A DNA stretch of 64,000 nt from Effrenium voratum (Eukaryota > Sar > Dinophyceae > Suessiales > Symbiodiniaceae): the NCBI GenBank assembly GCA_963377175.1, contig CAUJNA010002835.1, forward strand, positions 457,356 to 521,355, given 5' to 3'. Numbering within the stretch: the first letter of the stretch is position 1; every line of letters starts with the position of its first letter. A model generated the notes under the pieces. The model did not search any database, was not told where the DNA came from, and saw only the letters and a program-made list of their open reading frames with translations. This document shows, piece by piece, positions 1 to 10,834 of the stretch. The translations under genes were made by a program, and so were the position numbers.

Positions 1-751
1 TCCCGTTTCGGGGGTTGAACTCAAGGGAAACCGCCAGGAAAGCACCGCATTTGATGGGTTCCATTTTGAGGTAAACCCTTTTCTACATTTGAAGGATACT
101 GAAAGGCAAGGAGCAGCATTCAGCTTGTTGTTTGAGGGAGCTGGACTGGTCGGACTAGGCTCCGTCGGAACCTGCTTGGAAGTTTCAATCCTTTTGGCTC
201 TCTAAAAGTGGCCACCACCCTGGCTCCGCTATGCATGTTGAATCCTGAGTCGACGATGCAAACACCGTCAAGAGTCTGCACTGCGCTCCTGGCTGCGCTT
301 CTTTCTGTTCCCGAGCCGTCCTCTGGCAGATATGGATGTGGCGAGGATGGTATGGCTTGCCCCGAACATTTACGTGAAGACGGTACCTATATCCCATTGA
401 AGTTGGCAATGCCGGCGTCCTGCTTGCTGTTTGATCTGACGGACTGAGCCAGGCTTGGCCGAGGCAATGTATTCAACCTGCTCTCATGTCAGGCGTCCCT
501 GGACAATTTGTTGGGCGGGCCCTTGTGCTTCATAACTAGCAGATTCCAGAACATCCAGCATCTCACTTCTCAGACTTCTTTTTTCTTGGGGGGGGAGGAC
601 TTTTTTGGGGGGGGACACGCCGAAATGGTTGGCCGTCCTTTCGGTGTCCCTTCAAAACCCAAACCCAACCAAAACCACATCTCTTCATAGCGTGCCGCCT
701 CCCAAGGGTTTTCCCACCTCTGGGATGACGCCTGAAAAAAAACCTTTTCTA
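1..751. other. Gene-poor left edge
   Basis: I see no supported gene in this stretch. The open frames are short, overlap on both strands and carry no recognisable domain or splice pattern. G-runs and polypyrimidine tracts near 585-615 resemble the interiors of the short inverted-repeat elements found elsewhere in the window, but I could not define ends here. Confidence 0.5.
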
Positions 752-887
752 CCCAGAGGCTCCGATCGGCTTCGGCTTTCTATAAAAGACCCGAGCCCAT
801 TAGACACCCCGGGAAGAGGTGGTTTTGGACGTCTCAAAACCTGGCGGTTAAATCGGGCCCTAAATACATCGAATTGGAGCCTCTGGG
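752..887. mobile_element. Short inverted-repeat element, family C (CCCAGAGGCTCC)
   Basis: A non-coding element of about 136 bp that begins CCCAGAGGCTCC and ends with the reverse complement GGAGCCTCTGGG. Its interior contains the shared phrases 'gacgtctcaaaacctgg' and 'gggccctaaatacat', which recur in four other copies at 26.9, 38.2, 40.4 and 43.1 kb. It has the structure of a MITE, a non-autonomous DNA transposon. No transposase source is visible in the window. Confidence 0.75.
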
Positions 888-1844
888 TATCTATATGTCC
901 AGATAAATCTCTGCCAGGTTGCGAAGCACGCAGAGCTCGAGAGGAGAGGGGATGACCTCCACATGAATGCCAAGGCCGCGAGAGATGTCGCATCGGCCAA
1001 GCATTTGCATTTGGTGGGTTTCCCCCCAAAGGGGCTTCCCGGAAGTTAAGCAGCCCAAAAAGGGTCAGAAAAGACACCCTTGTTTGGCTGGAAATAGGCG
1101 ATCCTTTTGATCGGTTCCTTTGGGGAGAGGCATACATTGTTGCCAACAGGTCACCAATGCAGGCGAGGGAATGGGTGGTCTTGCTGGAGGTTTTCATGTC
1201 CCACACGATCCACCAGGCAAAGGTTTCTCACTTCAAGCGACCCCCGAGGCTTTCAGAACCAAAGGCCCTAGCCCACACGTCCTCCCTCCGCATGGACCTT
1301 TTGGGGTCAGCACCTTGCAGGAGCTCAGATTGTTCGACGCTTCGACGCATGGACCAAATTCATTTCCAGGCCCGTAGACGTGTCCTTTTGAGTTGCTCTG
1401 CTAGAAAAATACCGTAGATGGCGATTCCTGGCATTTACCTGGTGGATGAATCATCCACCAGAGAAACCCATCTATTTCCCCCAAAAGGACACCTATGCCC
1501 AGGGCCCTGGCCTTGATGAAGTCCTCAGGGAATGAGACTTGGAACCCCCGAAAAGAAGAAAGCCATCCATCGCCTATTGGTGTTTCCGCTTCTTTCGGGG
1601 AATCCCGAAACGGCTCAAATTCTTAACCCGGGGTGATAGGTCATTCCCGACCTCTCGCGCCAGCGAGCCTTGTTTCTTTTATTTTTGATCTTTTTTTTTG
1701 TTTGGGGGGGGAGGTCCGGACGCGCAGTCCCTTGCGCGACTCCATTTTGTCGGGAGGTGAGTCTCCGGGAAGCCCTGCTGGGGTGGAGGAAAACCGTCAG
1801 GCGGGGACTGACGTGAAGGCCCCATGATTGCCGTGCCTCCTTGG
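888..1844. other. Intergenic, no gene seen
   Basis: About 950 bp with no supported gene. The open frames are unremarkable and mutually overlapping. The only notable content is polypyrimidine and G-run sequence near 1675-1715 of the kind found inside the short inverted-repeat elements. Confidence 0.45.
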
Positions 1845-1957
1845 ACCAGGTCCCCCAGTAGTGAGTGCCCTTCTCTCCCATTTTTTGGGGGGAGGGTTCC
1901 AACCTACCAAAAATAGACTACAGAAAAAGGTTGTTCTAACCTCTCTGGAGTACCTAG
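1845..1957. mobile_element. Short inverted-repeat element, family B (CTAGGTCC), degenerate
   Basis: A copy of the most abundant short element. It reads 'aggtcccccagtagtg', a G-run, 'ccaacctac', 'atagactacagaaaaagg', then 'tacctag'. The left end is mutated (CCAGG instead of CTAGG), so the copy is probably old. Confidence 0.6.
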
Positions 1958-2621
1958 TAGATGAATCGGAGCCCCCTGGCAGAAAAATCGCGGCTTTCCT
2001 TTTGGTCGCCCATTAAGGCCACAACAAAGGGGCAGCCTCAGAAATAGACACACCCTGTGAGAAAGTGGTAATTTGGAGCCGTGTTGGAGCCGTTTGAAAG
2101 AGGAAGGGACCCATTTTTTGCCGAATGAAGTTTTCAGTTCCCACTTCCTGTGATACCAAAACAATCCCTGGTTAATTTCAACCGCTTCGTGTTGAAGTAG
2201 TCATGGCAATGGGCGATGTTGGGTATCACAGGTGATTTTGTTTCACGACACGCCAATCCACCTGTGAAGCTGGGCTGGGAGATGTAAAAGTCGGAATGGG
2301 ACTGCGAGAAATTCCTTTCCGTCGCCTTCCAGAAAGGGATAAACTTGGAGGGTTTCTGAGCTCAGAATGACCCCACTTTTCTTCCCACTAACATGGAACC
2401 GGACGTTTCGTAGAGTGGTGCTGGTTTGGAGCAGGTGCCATTAGGGACCCGAGCTGTGGGTTCCATGTTGGACAGGGCAACTGATCCGACCCTCCGAATC
2501 AATCTCGCAGCTTCGCCCCAGGCATCTGGATGGTCACACCATTGAGATAGGCGAGAGGGAGGAAGTCAGCGAGGTTGCCACCTTTTCATGCCGACGGCTT
2601 GCCACCGGAAACACAGATCAA

Positions 2622-2727
2622 CTAGGTCGCCCTTGTAGCGCCTCTTTAGCCTTTTTTTGGGGGGAGGGTTCCCCTACTACAATAGAGAAAGAGGGTACCC
2701 TGATTCGAACCTCCCTACAGGACCTAG
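2622..2727. mobile_element. Short inverted-repeat element, family B, with TSD
   Basis: The element starts CTAGGTCG and ends GGACCTAG. It is flanked on both sides by the 4-bp direct repeat TCAA, which marks a target-site duplication. The interior shares the G-run, 'gggttcccctact' and 'ggtacc' blocks of the family. Confidence 0.75.
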
Positions 2728-2939
2728 TCAACGAAGCGGCTGTCTCGATCCCGAAACGAGAAATGCACCCAACGACGCTTCCAGGGGCAAGCAGCTGCAA
2801 TCTTTGGGAGGTCTAGGGTTCGCCAGATTCGTGTTTGGTGAGCAAGCCAAGAGATGGCATGAACGGACCTGGGCACATGCGTGATGATACCTGGGCACTA
2901 GGTGGTTTTGTCTTTCTTGTCGTTAAACGGACCTGGGCA

Positions 2940-4950
2940 CTAGGTTCCACCTCCAAAACTCTTTCGCGTCAATCATCTTACCCTTTTTGGGGGTCCTGCA
3001 CAGTCTCTTTTTGGGAGGTTTGGACATTATTGGACGGAATGCCAAAAAGAGGGCACCGTCAGTTTGATCGCATGTTGTGCTTGGCCCTTTAGTGCTTTAA
3101 TCTACAACTCCACACCCCTGCCTGAACAGTGGACTGTAAATAATCCCTGCCTGAACAGTGGACTGTAAATCCCCAAACTCGACACGAGCTGGTTTCCATG
3201 CCACGAGAATCTAGCCGACTTGAGCCACCATCAAAAGCTGGGTAGATGAAGGTCAGGGGGACAATCCCAACCGTGAACAGGTGCGGCAGGAAGCCGGTTT
3301 GATTCTCGAATTGGTTTGGGTATACTCGAATATATGACGACTCTTCCAAACCGACGCACGCACGGTGAATTTGAGCAGCTCTCGCGCAGCGATTCCATCA
3401 AGGCAACACCGAGGCATTCTATTTTGCTTCAAGTTCACACTGTTTGGAAGTCTCTAGGAAATATTGAGAGTCGCAATATCCTTGATTCAGTGGATCAGTT
3501 AAACCAAGTTGCGTGACTCAGGTGACTTTGGGTGCTGGGTTTAATTAGCAGCGTCCGGTTCAAGCGCTGCTTGAGTCACTGGGCCACGTGAGTTGGCCTT
3601 TGGCGTGGGGTCGGACCACGTGTTTTCCCAGAATCATGGAACCGCCCGTGAGTTTTGCTTCCCCCAAAAGAACCCAAAGGTCGTATCCTTTGCAGCCACA
3701 CTGCATAAAACCGGGGATGCATAATTGGCGAAGACTTGACTACCCCAATCATGACATGTTTAGTTCAATTTATCCCGCACCCTAGTGTATTTGGGGAAAC
3801 CAATATTATTGCGACAATCGCCCTTCGAGAATTGGAATGGGGAAGGGAATATTCTAAACCAACAAGTCGGGAACCTTGGAATCATCACAATTGATATTGA
3901 CAATGATTTGACTTCCTTGTAGTACATGGTCACGCTTTTTACGTACCTTTGCGAGGTTAAACCTTCCCCACCATTTATATCTATACTCCAAACACATTGT
4001 ATAGTTACATACATACTAATTTGTTCAGATAGTATATAGTATAGACGTGTGCAAACTAGATGTATCACGTTTGCTTTGCAACATCCTAGGGCAAGGCATT
4101 CGTGTTTTGGATCCTCGGATAGGCACCGACAGCGTGACCAAGCCCTTCCAAGTCCTGCAGGCCTGGCGGGCGGGTGTCCCTTTTAGTAAGGAAGGTCAAG
4201 AACAATTTCTATTACCCTCCCACTAACATGGCAACTGAGAGGGGGTCCCTTGAAAAGGAAATTCATCTTCCAGGTACCTCCCCACAGGTGCCATGTTAGT
4301 TGGAGGAAGGGTAGAATATCTTTATAGACGGAGAAATTACTCAACCCCGAAAACATATATATATATATATACATACATATATATTTAGTCATTTTCAGTC
4401 ATATAAACAAAAATGAATGAAATAAGATAAATTATAATCAATCCAACAACTACAAATATAACAAATAATTTTGCCTACACTAAAATGAAATGTGTTTGTT
4501 TTGTTACAGGGTGTTTTTTGACTAGGGTCCTTTGCAGTAATCCAAACTTAAAATTGAACGCCCGTTCAACTATCCGCGCCCATTCGAAGGCGGAAGTTTA
4601 GCATGCAGCGATGTCACTCTCTCACACAGCGGCTGTGCAATCCCTATTTACTCTCAGCACAAGACCAAGTATGGCAATCGAAAGGGGGGCCTATGGCGCC
4701 TGTGGCAAGCACACACCCCAACTAAAGGGGTATTTCTTATCATACACCCAACCTTCAAACACCTGTTGAGGTTTCAACCGAAACATTTTGTGGTCATAGA
4801 TCTTGTCATCATATTTAACAAGGCCAGTGTAAAACTATTGAGGGCGGCAATCTGAGCAGGTCAGATGGCTGGTTTAAGTTGAAGCCCATTCATTTCCCCA
4901 AGCTCTTTGTTTAAACTGGAGTGCCAAGCCATAGCAAGTCGGGATTCAAC
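2940..4950. repeat. Dispersed low-copy segment, copy 1 (blocks A-B-C)
   Basis: Three blocks here have diverged relatives at 25.8-28.35 kb. Block A (about 2,940-3,510) contains 'tctagccgacttgagcca' and 'cgcagcgattccatcaaggc' and matches about 27,810-28,345. Block B (about 3,590-4,140) contains 'cctttgcagccacactgcat' and matches about 25,840-26,820. Block C (about 4,690-4,950) contains 'actggagtgccaagccatag' and matches about 27,170-27,520. The order is A-B-C here but B-C-A in the other copy. No coding function was recognised. Confidence 0.6.
4212..4313. mobile_element. Short inverted-repeat element, family G (CACTAACATGGCA)
   Basis: An inverted repeat with left arm 'taccctcccactaacatggc' and right arm 'gccatgttagttggaggaag', about 100 bp in all. 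A related copy in the opposite orientation lies at 25,602-25,706. It is probably a MITE and is non-coding. Confidence 0.6.
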
Positions 4951-6045
4951 CTTACCCTCCTGACGCGTGACCATGAAGCATTCCATGACGGTTCCACTAC
5001 CCCCAAACCACTAGCCCCAGCTGGATAAGGACATATACCTTTATCTGGTACCTAAATCGTGGCTGTATAGCTGTTTGGGGGTAACCATTTGAGCAACATG
5101 TCCGTCAGCCTCTGCTATTTTGCTTTTTTTTGATGCGGCGCCCCGGCTGAAGCACCGCCAATCGCCATCGACATGGCCAAAGGGGAAGCCGCCGTTTGGT
5201 TTGCAAAGGGAAGCCAAAAGGAAACCAGTTGCATGCTGTTGGGGTCCCCCGGGAAAGTCACACCGATTTTCCCTGTGTTGTTTGTTGTTGTTCCGTCTTC
5301 AGTGGGACAGCACACTCCACGCAAATGATATACAACACGCAAAAAAACGAATCTCGCACACTTCTTTTCCGCTCAAAAAGAAGTCGGAAAGAAACGGAGC
5401 GCTGTCCGAGTCTCTCGCAGGTCAAGGGGGAAGGCATGCCTTTGCGCGACGCCGGGCATCCCAAGAGAGGAACGGAGGCGTAGCTGAGCTGAAAGGTTGA
5501 AGCGAGCCGTTTTTGGCGAAATTCCCCGGTTGCGCGCCCGAAATGGTCAACCCGTGCCTTCCATGTGCATAAGAAAATGTGTTCTAACTTTTGCCCTGTT
5601 AGTTTGTACAGGGAATCTATCACTTCTGAACAGTTCTCATCTATTCCAGTGGACGTATTCGCGATGGAATCGGAAGTTATTGGATGACATGGTTGCACGT
5701 TGCCCCCCCCCCCCCCATTTTTAAACCACAGGACTTCTGGAGCCTTTAGGACAGCAAATTTGAAAGTGTCCCTCTTGTTTCGTGCGGTGGATCAAGGGAT
5801 CAAGCCCTGTTTCACGCGCAGAGCGCGAAGCGTCCGTTTCATAGTTTGTGTGCGGCCTTTTGGTTTTACCCGTATTTTTACGGTGGATTTCTCTTTTTCT
5901 CTTTTTTCGAGGGCTCCCTTTCAACTTGGGCGTGCCATTCCCTTTGCGGGTTCCCCTTTTTTGTTGGTTTGAAGGGGAAAAACTGAAGGAACACCACAAG
6001 CCGCCATTTTGGGCGGGTACCAAATCCGAGAAAACGACAGAGCCA
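4951..6045. other. Intergenic, no supported gene
   Basis: Open frames near 5,120-5,500 are GC-richer than their surroundings and could hide small exons, but none shows a recognisable motif or a convincing splice-site pair. A C-run sits at 5,702-5,715. Confidence 0.4.
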
Positions 6046-6171
6046 AATGGCTGCGGCTCAAAACCAATGAAATCCCAATTTGGGGTAGGTGAATTCACCA
6101 CCCACTCTAGTCTATTTCAGTGGGGATTGGAAAGTTCACTGGGGGTACGATTTGGCTTTTGACCCATGGCC
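6046..6171. mobile_element. Short inverted-repeat element, family H (GGCYATGGGTCAAAA)
   Basis: The arms read 'ggctgcggctcaaaaccaat' at the left and 'ggcttttgacccatggcc' at the right. The interior phrases 'ggggtaggtgaattcacca' and 'gttcactgggggtac' are shared with copies at 34.15, 40.0 and 61.9 kb. It looks like a MITE. Confidence 0.6.
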
Positions 6172-6277
6172 AAATCGACCACACCTCCGAGGATCCGGCG
6201 AGCTTCGGGAACCTCTACATCAAGGTTGAAGCCGGGGAGCGAAGCGACGAGCGGCCCTTTTTTGAAGGGCGAAGAAT

Positions 6278-6815
6278 TTGGTTTGCTTTGTTTTGTGTGT
6301 TTCTTTGTTTGTTTCTGTGGGTGTGTTTGTCTTGTCTTGTCTTGTCCTGTCCTGTCTTGTCCTGTTTGTTTGCTTGTCTTGTCTTGCCTTGCCTTGCCTT
6401 GCCTTGCCTTGCCTTGCCTTGTTTGTTTGTGTTGTTTGTGTTGTTTGTTTGTTGTTTGTTTTGTTTTTGTGGTTGTTTTTTTGTTTGTTGATCTATTTGT
6501 TTGTTGATGTGTATTATATGTGTGTGTGTGTGTGTTTGTTTGTTTGTTTGTTTGTTTGTTTGTTTGTTTGTTTGTTTGTTTGTTTGTTGGTCCTGCCTTG
6601 CCTTGTCTTGTCTTTTTTTTTGTCTTGCTTGTTTGTTTGTTTGTTTGTTTGTGTGTTTGTCTTGTCTTTTCTTGTCTTGTCTTGTTTTGTCTGTTTGCTT
6701 GTTTGTCTGATCTTGTCTTGTTTGTTGGTTTGTTTGCTTGTCCTGCTTGTCTTGTCTTGTTTGTTCGTTTTGCGTGTTTGCTTGTTTGTTTGTCTTGTCT
6801 TGTCCTGTCTTGTAG
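6278..6815. repeat. TTTG / CTTGT microsatellite
   Basis: About 540 bp of TTTG, CTTGT and CCTTG repeats on the plus strand, with a short TG run near 6,520. The long open frames in all frames on both strands come from the low complexity (a T/G-only strand lacks most stop codons) and are not credible proteins. Confidence 0.9.
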
Positions 6816-7738
6816 AGCATAGAAGGGGAACCACACCCAACCATACCCAAACCACCAAATCACCGGGCTCCAAACCACCGTGGCGAAGTTTTTTCGAGCG
6901 AAGGCCATCGGAGAGCTGTTTTCTTGTTGTTTCTTCTTTGTGGCTAGCTGGGCGCAAGGTTTGTTGGAAGCGCCTTGCTTCGGTTGGTGATATGTCTGCA
7001 AAGATGAATGAGTCATCAACCAAGAGGACCCAAACAAGATCCTGCGCTGCTAGTGTTTGAAGCACACTTCTGAGTAGGAACAACACACACACAAGCCACG
7101 GAACGTCCGGGAGTGTTGGGAATGAACCGTTTGGGGATCCCAAAAAGGGAGGTTTCCGGCCATTGGCCCCTCTCACAATTTGGGTTTGGGTATGTTGCTT
7201 TGCTGGGCTTTGGTTGCGGCTGTGTAATGATCCTGGGGCAGGACGCATTCTCCAGACAGCAAAATCCAATTTCGGCCAAGCGTAGGTCCACTTTGCCGTT
7301 TCAGGCCTCAGGCAGGTTGAAAATAGATACGGCTCACCGGTTTAGACCGGTTCTATTCCTCATTGGCCGCCATCTATTGTCCCACAAGGACATCCATGCA
7401 AGATGCTGCTTTCAACTTGGCGTTCACAAGGGAAGTAAATCCAGGGGCCTCAGGAAGGAACCTAGTGATGTCACAGGGACCCACTGGCTCCATGGTGCAT
7501 AGTGGTCATTCCGAGTCATTCCCTGAGCACCTCAGGGAATGCAAATCGCGGCGAGTGACATGTATTGACCATATCGTCCGACAGGAAGCCTCAGGCCCGA
7601 AGGGCGAAGGACGGGCTCAGGGGATCCGACTACCCTGCCTGCGGAAGTTCCTTGAGCTCGTTTCTCGGAATCAGCGTGACAATTGGCATTTGGACCCTCC
7701 CAAGTACTTGTTTCTTCTTGGTCTCCCTTTGAGGCAAC
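6816..7738. other. Intergenic, no gene seen
   Basis: About 920 bp of mixed sequence with no domain or exon chain that I can support. Confidence 0.4.
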
Positions 7739-7864
7739 CTAGGGGTACCTTCCCCATTTCTTTCCAGGGATCCGGATCTTTCTAGAAACCTTCGGAAACT
7801 CAGGGAAAGCCGGTTGTTGGAAAGAACGATGGTTGCAAAGAATGGAATTAGATTCAACCCCTAG
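7739..7864. mobile_element. Short inverted-repeat element, family D (CTAGGGGT)
   Basis: The element runs from CTAGGGGTACC to ACCCCTAG. The interior 'tttccagggatccggatctt' followed by 'gaaagaacgatggttg' is shared with copies at 39.5, 58.3, 59.9 and 63.8 kb, some of them in the opposite orientation. Confidence 0.65.
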
Positions 7865-9453
7865 ACTATGGGTATCAATATCCTCTAAAAAAAAGCGAGG
7901 CCACCCCTCAGTTTTCTTCCACACGTCCAGTTCCCCCGAGAACTCGCGGGGCCTTGCCTTGGTCTTGAGGTGGTCTTCCCGCAGAGTCTCACCGGAGCGC
8001 AGCAGGAGTTGGATGTCGATGTCGCCGCTGTTCGTATTTTTTGGGAGTTGTTAGGTTGTTGGGCCTGCGCATCTGCAAGCCCAACCAATGGATCAAGGGT
8101 TGTAAAGACAAGAACAGGAAATGCCCAAAGAACCGAAAGAAACGCACCTGGGGCAAAAGAAGATCGTGAGTCGCGAGTGGAAGAAGAAACGTGGGTGGTT
8201 TCTTTGGGGGGACTGGTCCCCTTTTTCAGGCTGCCTCAAACGGAAACCGAGAAGAAAACAACAAGAGTGGGAAGACATTTCTTCTTTTACTTCTGGAACC
8301 GACCAACGTCTGTCACTGAACAGACATACTAGGAGCAAAACGATCTGTATACATATGATTGTTTTATGACCATGAAATAAAATACATATGTGGCTAGTTG
8401 GTGACGGATCTTTGGACTTTAGCTTTTTGATAGAAACAGGTTGGATGTTTCCGGATTGGAGCCACACAAAGTCAATCACTTTTTGCAGAGGGGTCAACCA
8501 AAAGGTGTCTCGGTTTCTCTTGGACTTTTGTCGCTTAAAAAGAGCATAGTGGTAAACAAGAAGTGCAGACATGGTCAAACACCAATCCACGGAAGCGAGA
8601 CGGTCGCAACAACGTGTTCACCTTTTGAAACCTGGTTCGGTTTCCGAACCAAGGAGCTCACATGTTGCAGGGGGTCTAAGATCAGCTGTTCCAGCCACTG
8701 ATTCCGTGAAATCAGGAGAAACATTTGGTGTTCAATTTCCTTTGCTGCCGAAACGGGTCACTTGAAATATGCTGCCTGTTCCATCCGGTTCCCTTTAGCA
8801 CAACCACGCCAGGGCTTCCCTGCGATTTACCGTGGTTTTGTAGGTCACCCAGGGGCTATAGGAGTCCTTTCGATGTGAGTTTGGTTAGACGGCACTGGTG
8901 TACATGTTTCATTCCCTGTACCAGGGCCGAAAGGTCGCCTGTAGGGGCTCCCATTCTTTTGAAGACCAAAAGGACAATGGGCAAGGGTTACCTACTGTGC
9001 CGAGACGCCTGGGATCTTGAGGGTCAATCAACTTTGGGGTTAGTTTTCGGAAATACTGGCAAAGAACAAGTTGAAGCTTTCGTTCGAGGGGTCGTTTTTT
9101 TGTGGGGGGGGGGGGGGGGCAGGTCGGGACACCATCGGGAAGCCAACCGTTTTGGGCAATGGCATCTCCAAAGTGCTACGCCGCGTGCGCGACAACATCC
9201 TGTCCCTTTAGACAGCTGCTAAATGCTGCCCTGCCACAGAAAATACGCCCAGATGCCCAGAATGCTGCGCCTGCAATGCATCTCCAAAGTGCTGCGGCTG
9301 CCACGATTTGGGGCAATTATCCCCATTTAGAGACGAACCTCAGTCAGTACACACGGCCTTGGTTCTTCTTCTCGAAGAGTTAGGTCGCAGGGACTTCGCT
9401 GAGGCCCCCAAAAAATCAACGCAAAGGCCAAAGGCTTACTGAAACCCACAAGA
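7865..9453. other. Intergenic with weak exon-like patches
   Basis: The patch at about 7,986-8,040 is GC-rich and open on the plus strand, reading SLTGAQQELDVDVAAVR after an AG. It is exon-like but could not be linked to neighbours. A G-run of at least 13 bases lies at about 9,105-9,119. Nothing else is supported. Confidence 0.3.
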
Positions 9454-9537
9454 CCTTCCATTTGTTTACTTTGCCAAGGGAATCTATGACTGCTGGATAC
9501 ATGTTTAGTTTTTCCTGGGGACTTCAGCGAATGGAGG
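9454..9537. mobile_element. Short element, family I (CTTCCATTTG), degenerate
   Basis: Starts 'cttccatttg' and ends 'cagcgaatggagg', with the internal phrase 'aagggaatctat'. It matches the elements at 35.3, 50.9, 51.9 and 52.4 kb. It is short, non-coding and diverged. Confidence 0.45.
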
Positions 9538-9779
9538 TTAAACTCACCGAGCGTTCGACCTGTTGCTGAGGGGAAGAGCAACCCAGGTGGGAAAGCCAAA
9601 TAGAAATTTCGCCCGCTAGTGAGCTTTGTTGAAAAACCAACACCAGCCATTTTAAGACACCACTCTTTGGGTGTGTGTTTTTTTTTGGGGGGACCTTTGC
9701 CCTTTGGAACGGCCCCAGAACAGGTACCCGCAAACAGACCACCCATTTTGAGAAACCTCAAGTGGGTAGTGGGTATTGG

Positions 9780-9925
9780 GGCGAGCGGCGAGCGGCAAGG
9801 AGCAAATCGCCAAGATTTTTGCGTGAGGCCGGAGCCCCGGTGTCTCGGCGATACATTTCGCAAGACGGTTCTTCAGCGGCTCAGCGTCCACTTTTTTGGT
9901 TAGCGCGTCGATGCTACTAGATGTA
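9780..9925 (-). CDS. Possible minus-strand exon, unidentified gene
   Basis: On the minus strand this GC-rich stretch reads SSSIDALTKKVDAEPLKNRL and continues with a basic helix-like segment. Its composition resembles the true exons in the window. I do not recognise the family and could not fix the splice sites. It lies just downstream of a second exon-like block on the same strand, so the two may belong to one gene. Confidence 0.25.
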
Positions 9926-9950
9926 CGGGTAGGGCTTCCCCCAAAGACCT

Positions 9951-10077
9951 TCATGTTAGCCAGGTCTGGTTCATGGGCTCCAGAGGCACGAAGCTGTTGT
10001 AGCCCCTCTGCGGGCGGTCCTGGTTGACCTGGAGGCCGTCCAGAAACGCTTTCACTTCACTTTCTCTCTGGACTGCG
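9951..10077 (-). CDS. Possible minus-strand exon, unidentified gene
   Basis: The minus strand reads KAFLDGLQVNQDRPQRGYNS, then FVPLEPMNQTW, in a clean GC-rich frame, ending at a TGA or more likely at a GC-type donor just before it. The sequence looks like a conserved soluble protein segment but I do not recognise it. The retrotransposon and the 55-bp repeat lie immediately upstream on this strand, so any further exons would be displaced. Confidence 0.35.
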
Positions 10078-10086
10078 GACGTCGGT

Positions 10087-10590
10087 CATGCCGTTGTACT
10101 GCCGGAGGAGATTGGATCCGGTCGCCAGAATCGGCTTTGTGTCGGCGGGTGACGGGTCCAAATTTTGGGATTGTCTGGCTTTGTGTGGGCGGGTGACAGG
10201 TCCAAATTTTGGAATTGTCCGGTCGGCAGGTGACAGGTCCAAATTTTGGGACTGTCCGGTCGGCAGGTGACAGGTCAAAATTTTGGGAGTGTCCGGTCGC
10301 CAGAATAGGCTTTGTGTGGGAACTGGCTTTGTGTGGGCGGGTGACAGGTCCAAATTTTGGGATTGTCCTGTCGGCGGGTGACAGGTCCAAATGTTGGGTT
10401 TTTCCGGTCGCCAGAATGCTTTGTGTGGGCAGGTGACTGGTCCAAATTTTGGGATCCGGTCGCCAGAAATGGCTTTGTGTGGGCGGGTGACGGGTCCAAA
10501 TTTTTGGTTTTTCCGGTCGCCAGAATTGGCTTTGTGTGGGCGGGTGACAGGTCCAACTCTTGGGATTGTCCGGTCGCCTGAATTGGCGTT
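10087..10590. repeat. Imperfect ~55-bp tandem repeat
   Basis: About nine imperfect units built from three modules: 'gcgggtgacaggtccaaatt', 'ttgggattgtccggtcg' and 'ccagaattggctttgtgtgg'. Unit length varies because modules are skipped. Open frames run through on both strands but follow the repeat, so I do not call a gene. The array ends about 100 bp before the retrotransposon. Confidence 0.85.
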
Positions 10591-10682
10591 GTGTGTTGTA
10601 AGGGTACCCTTTTCCACCTTTTCGGGTTGGTTGAATCGGAACCAGCAGGACAGGACAGTACCGCAATTTTGAGGCCCTAATG

Positions 10683-10687
10683 AGTTT
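10683..10687. repeat. Target-site duplication, left copy
   Basis: AGTTT immediately before the 5' LTR. The same 5 bp follow the 3' LTR at 23,921-23,925. A 5-bp duplication is typical of LTR-retrotransposon integrase. Confidence 0.9.
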
Positions 10688-10780
10688 TGTTGATAGGTAG
10701 TGGCATTCCGACATGATACTGGCTCAAGAAAAATTGACTGCCGCCCGTGCTGACATTTAGGTAGATTCCACCTTTCAACA
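10688..10780 (+). repeat. 5' LTR, 93 bp
   Basis: Direct repeat identical to 23,828-23,920 by eye. It begins TGTTGATAGG and ends CACCTTTCAACA, so TGTTGA/TCAACA form the terminal inverted repeat. At 93 bp it is very short for an LTR that must hold promoter, R region and polyadenylation signals. No TATA-like box or AATAAA is evident. Confidence 0.92.
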
Positions 10781-10834
10781 GGTTATCAGCCGTATCGCTG
10801 GTACATTGTACAGTCAGCTCTCACCCGCGCCGCA
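10781..10834 (+). promoter_or_regulatory. Putative primer-binding site and leader
   Basis: Only 54 bp separate the LTR from the first gag ATG. Directly after the LTR the sequence is GGTTATCAGCCG, which resembles the initiator-Met tRNA-complementary PBS (TGGTATCAGAGC) used by many Copia elements, with mismatches. Assignment to a particular tRNA is inference. Confidence 0.45.

Noticed and set aside
6117..7269. Long Lys/Gln/Thr- or Cys/Leu/Val-rich open frames
   Set aside because: They follow the TTTG/CTTGT microsatellite and occur in several frames on both strands.
10087..10590. CRISPR-like array
   Set aside because: Repeats are imperfect, variable in length and lack unique spacers; the organism is a eukaryote.
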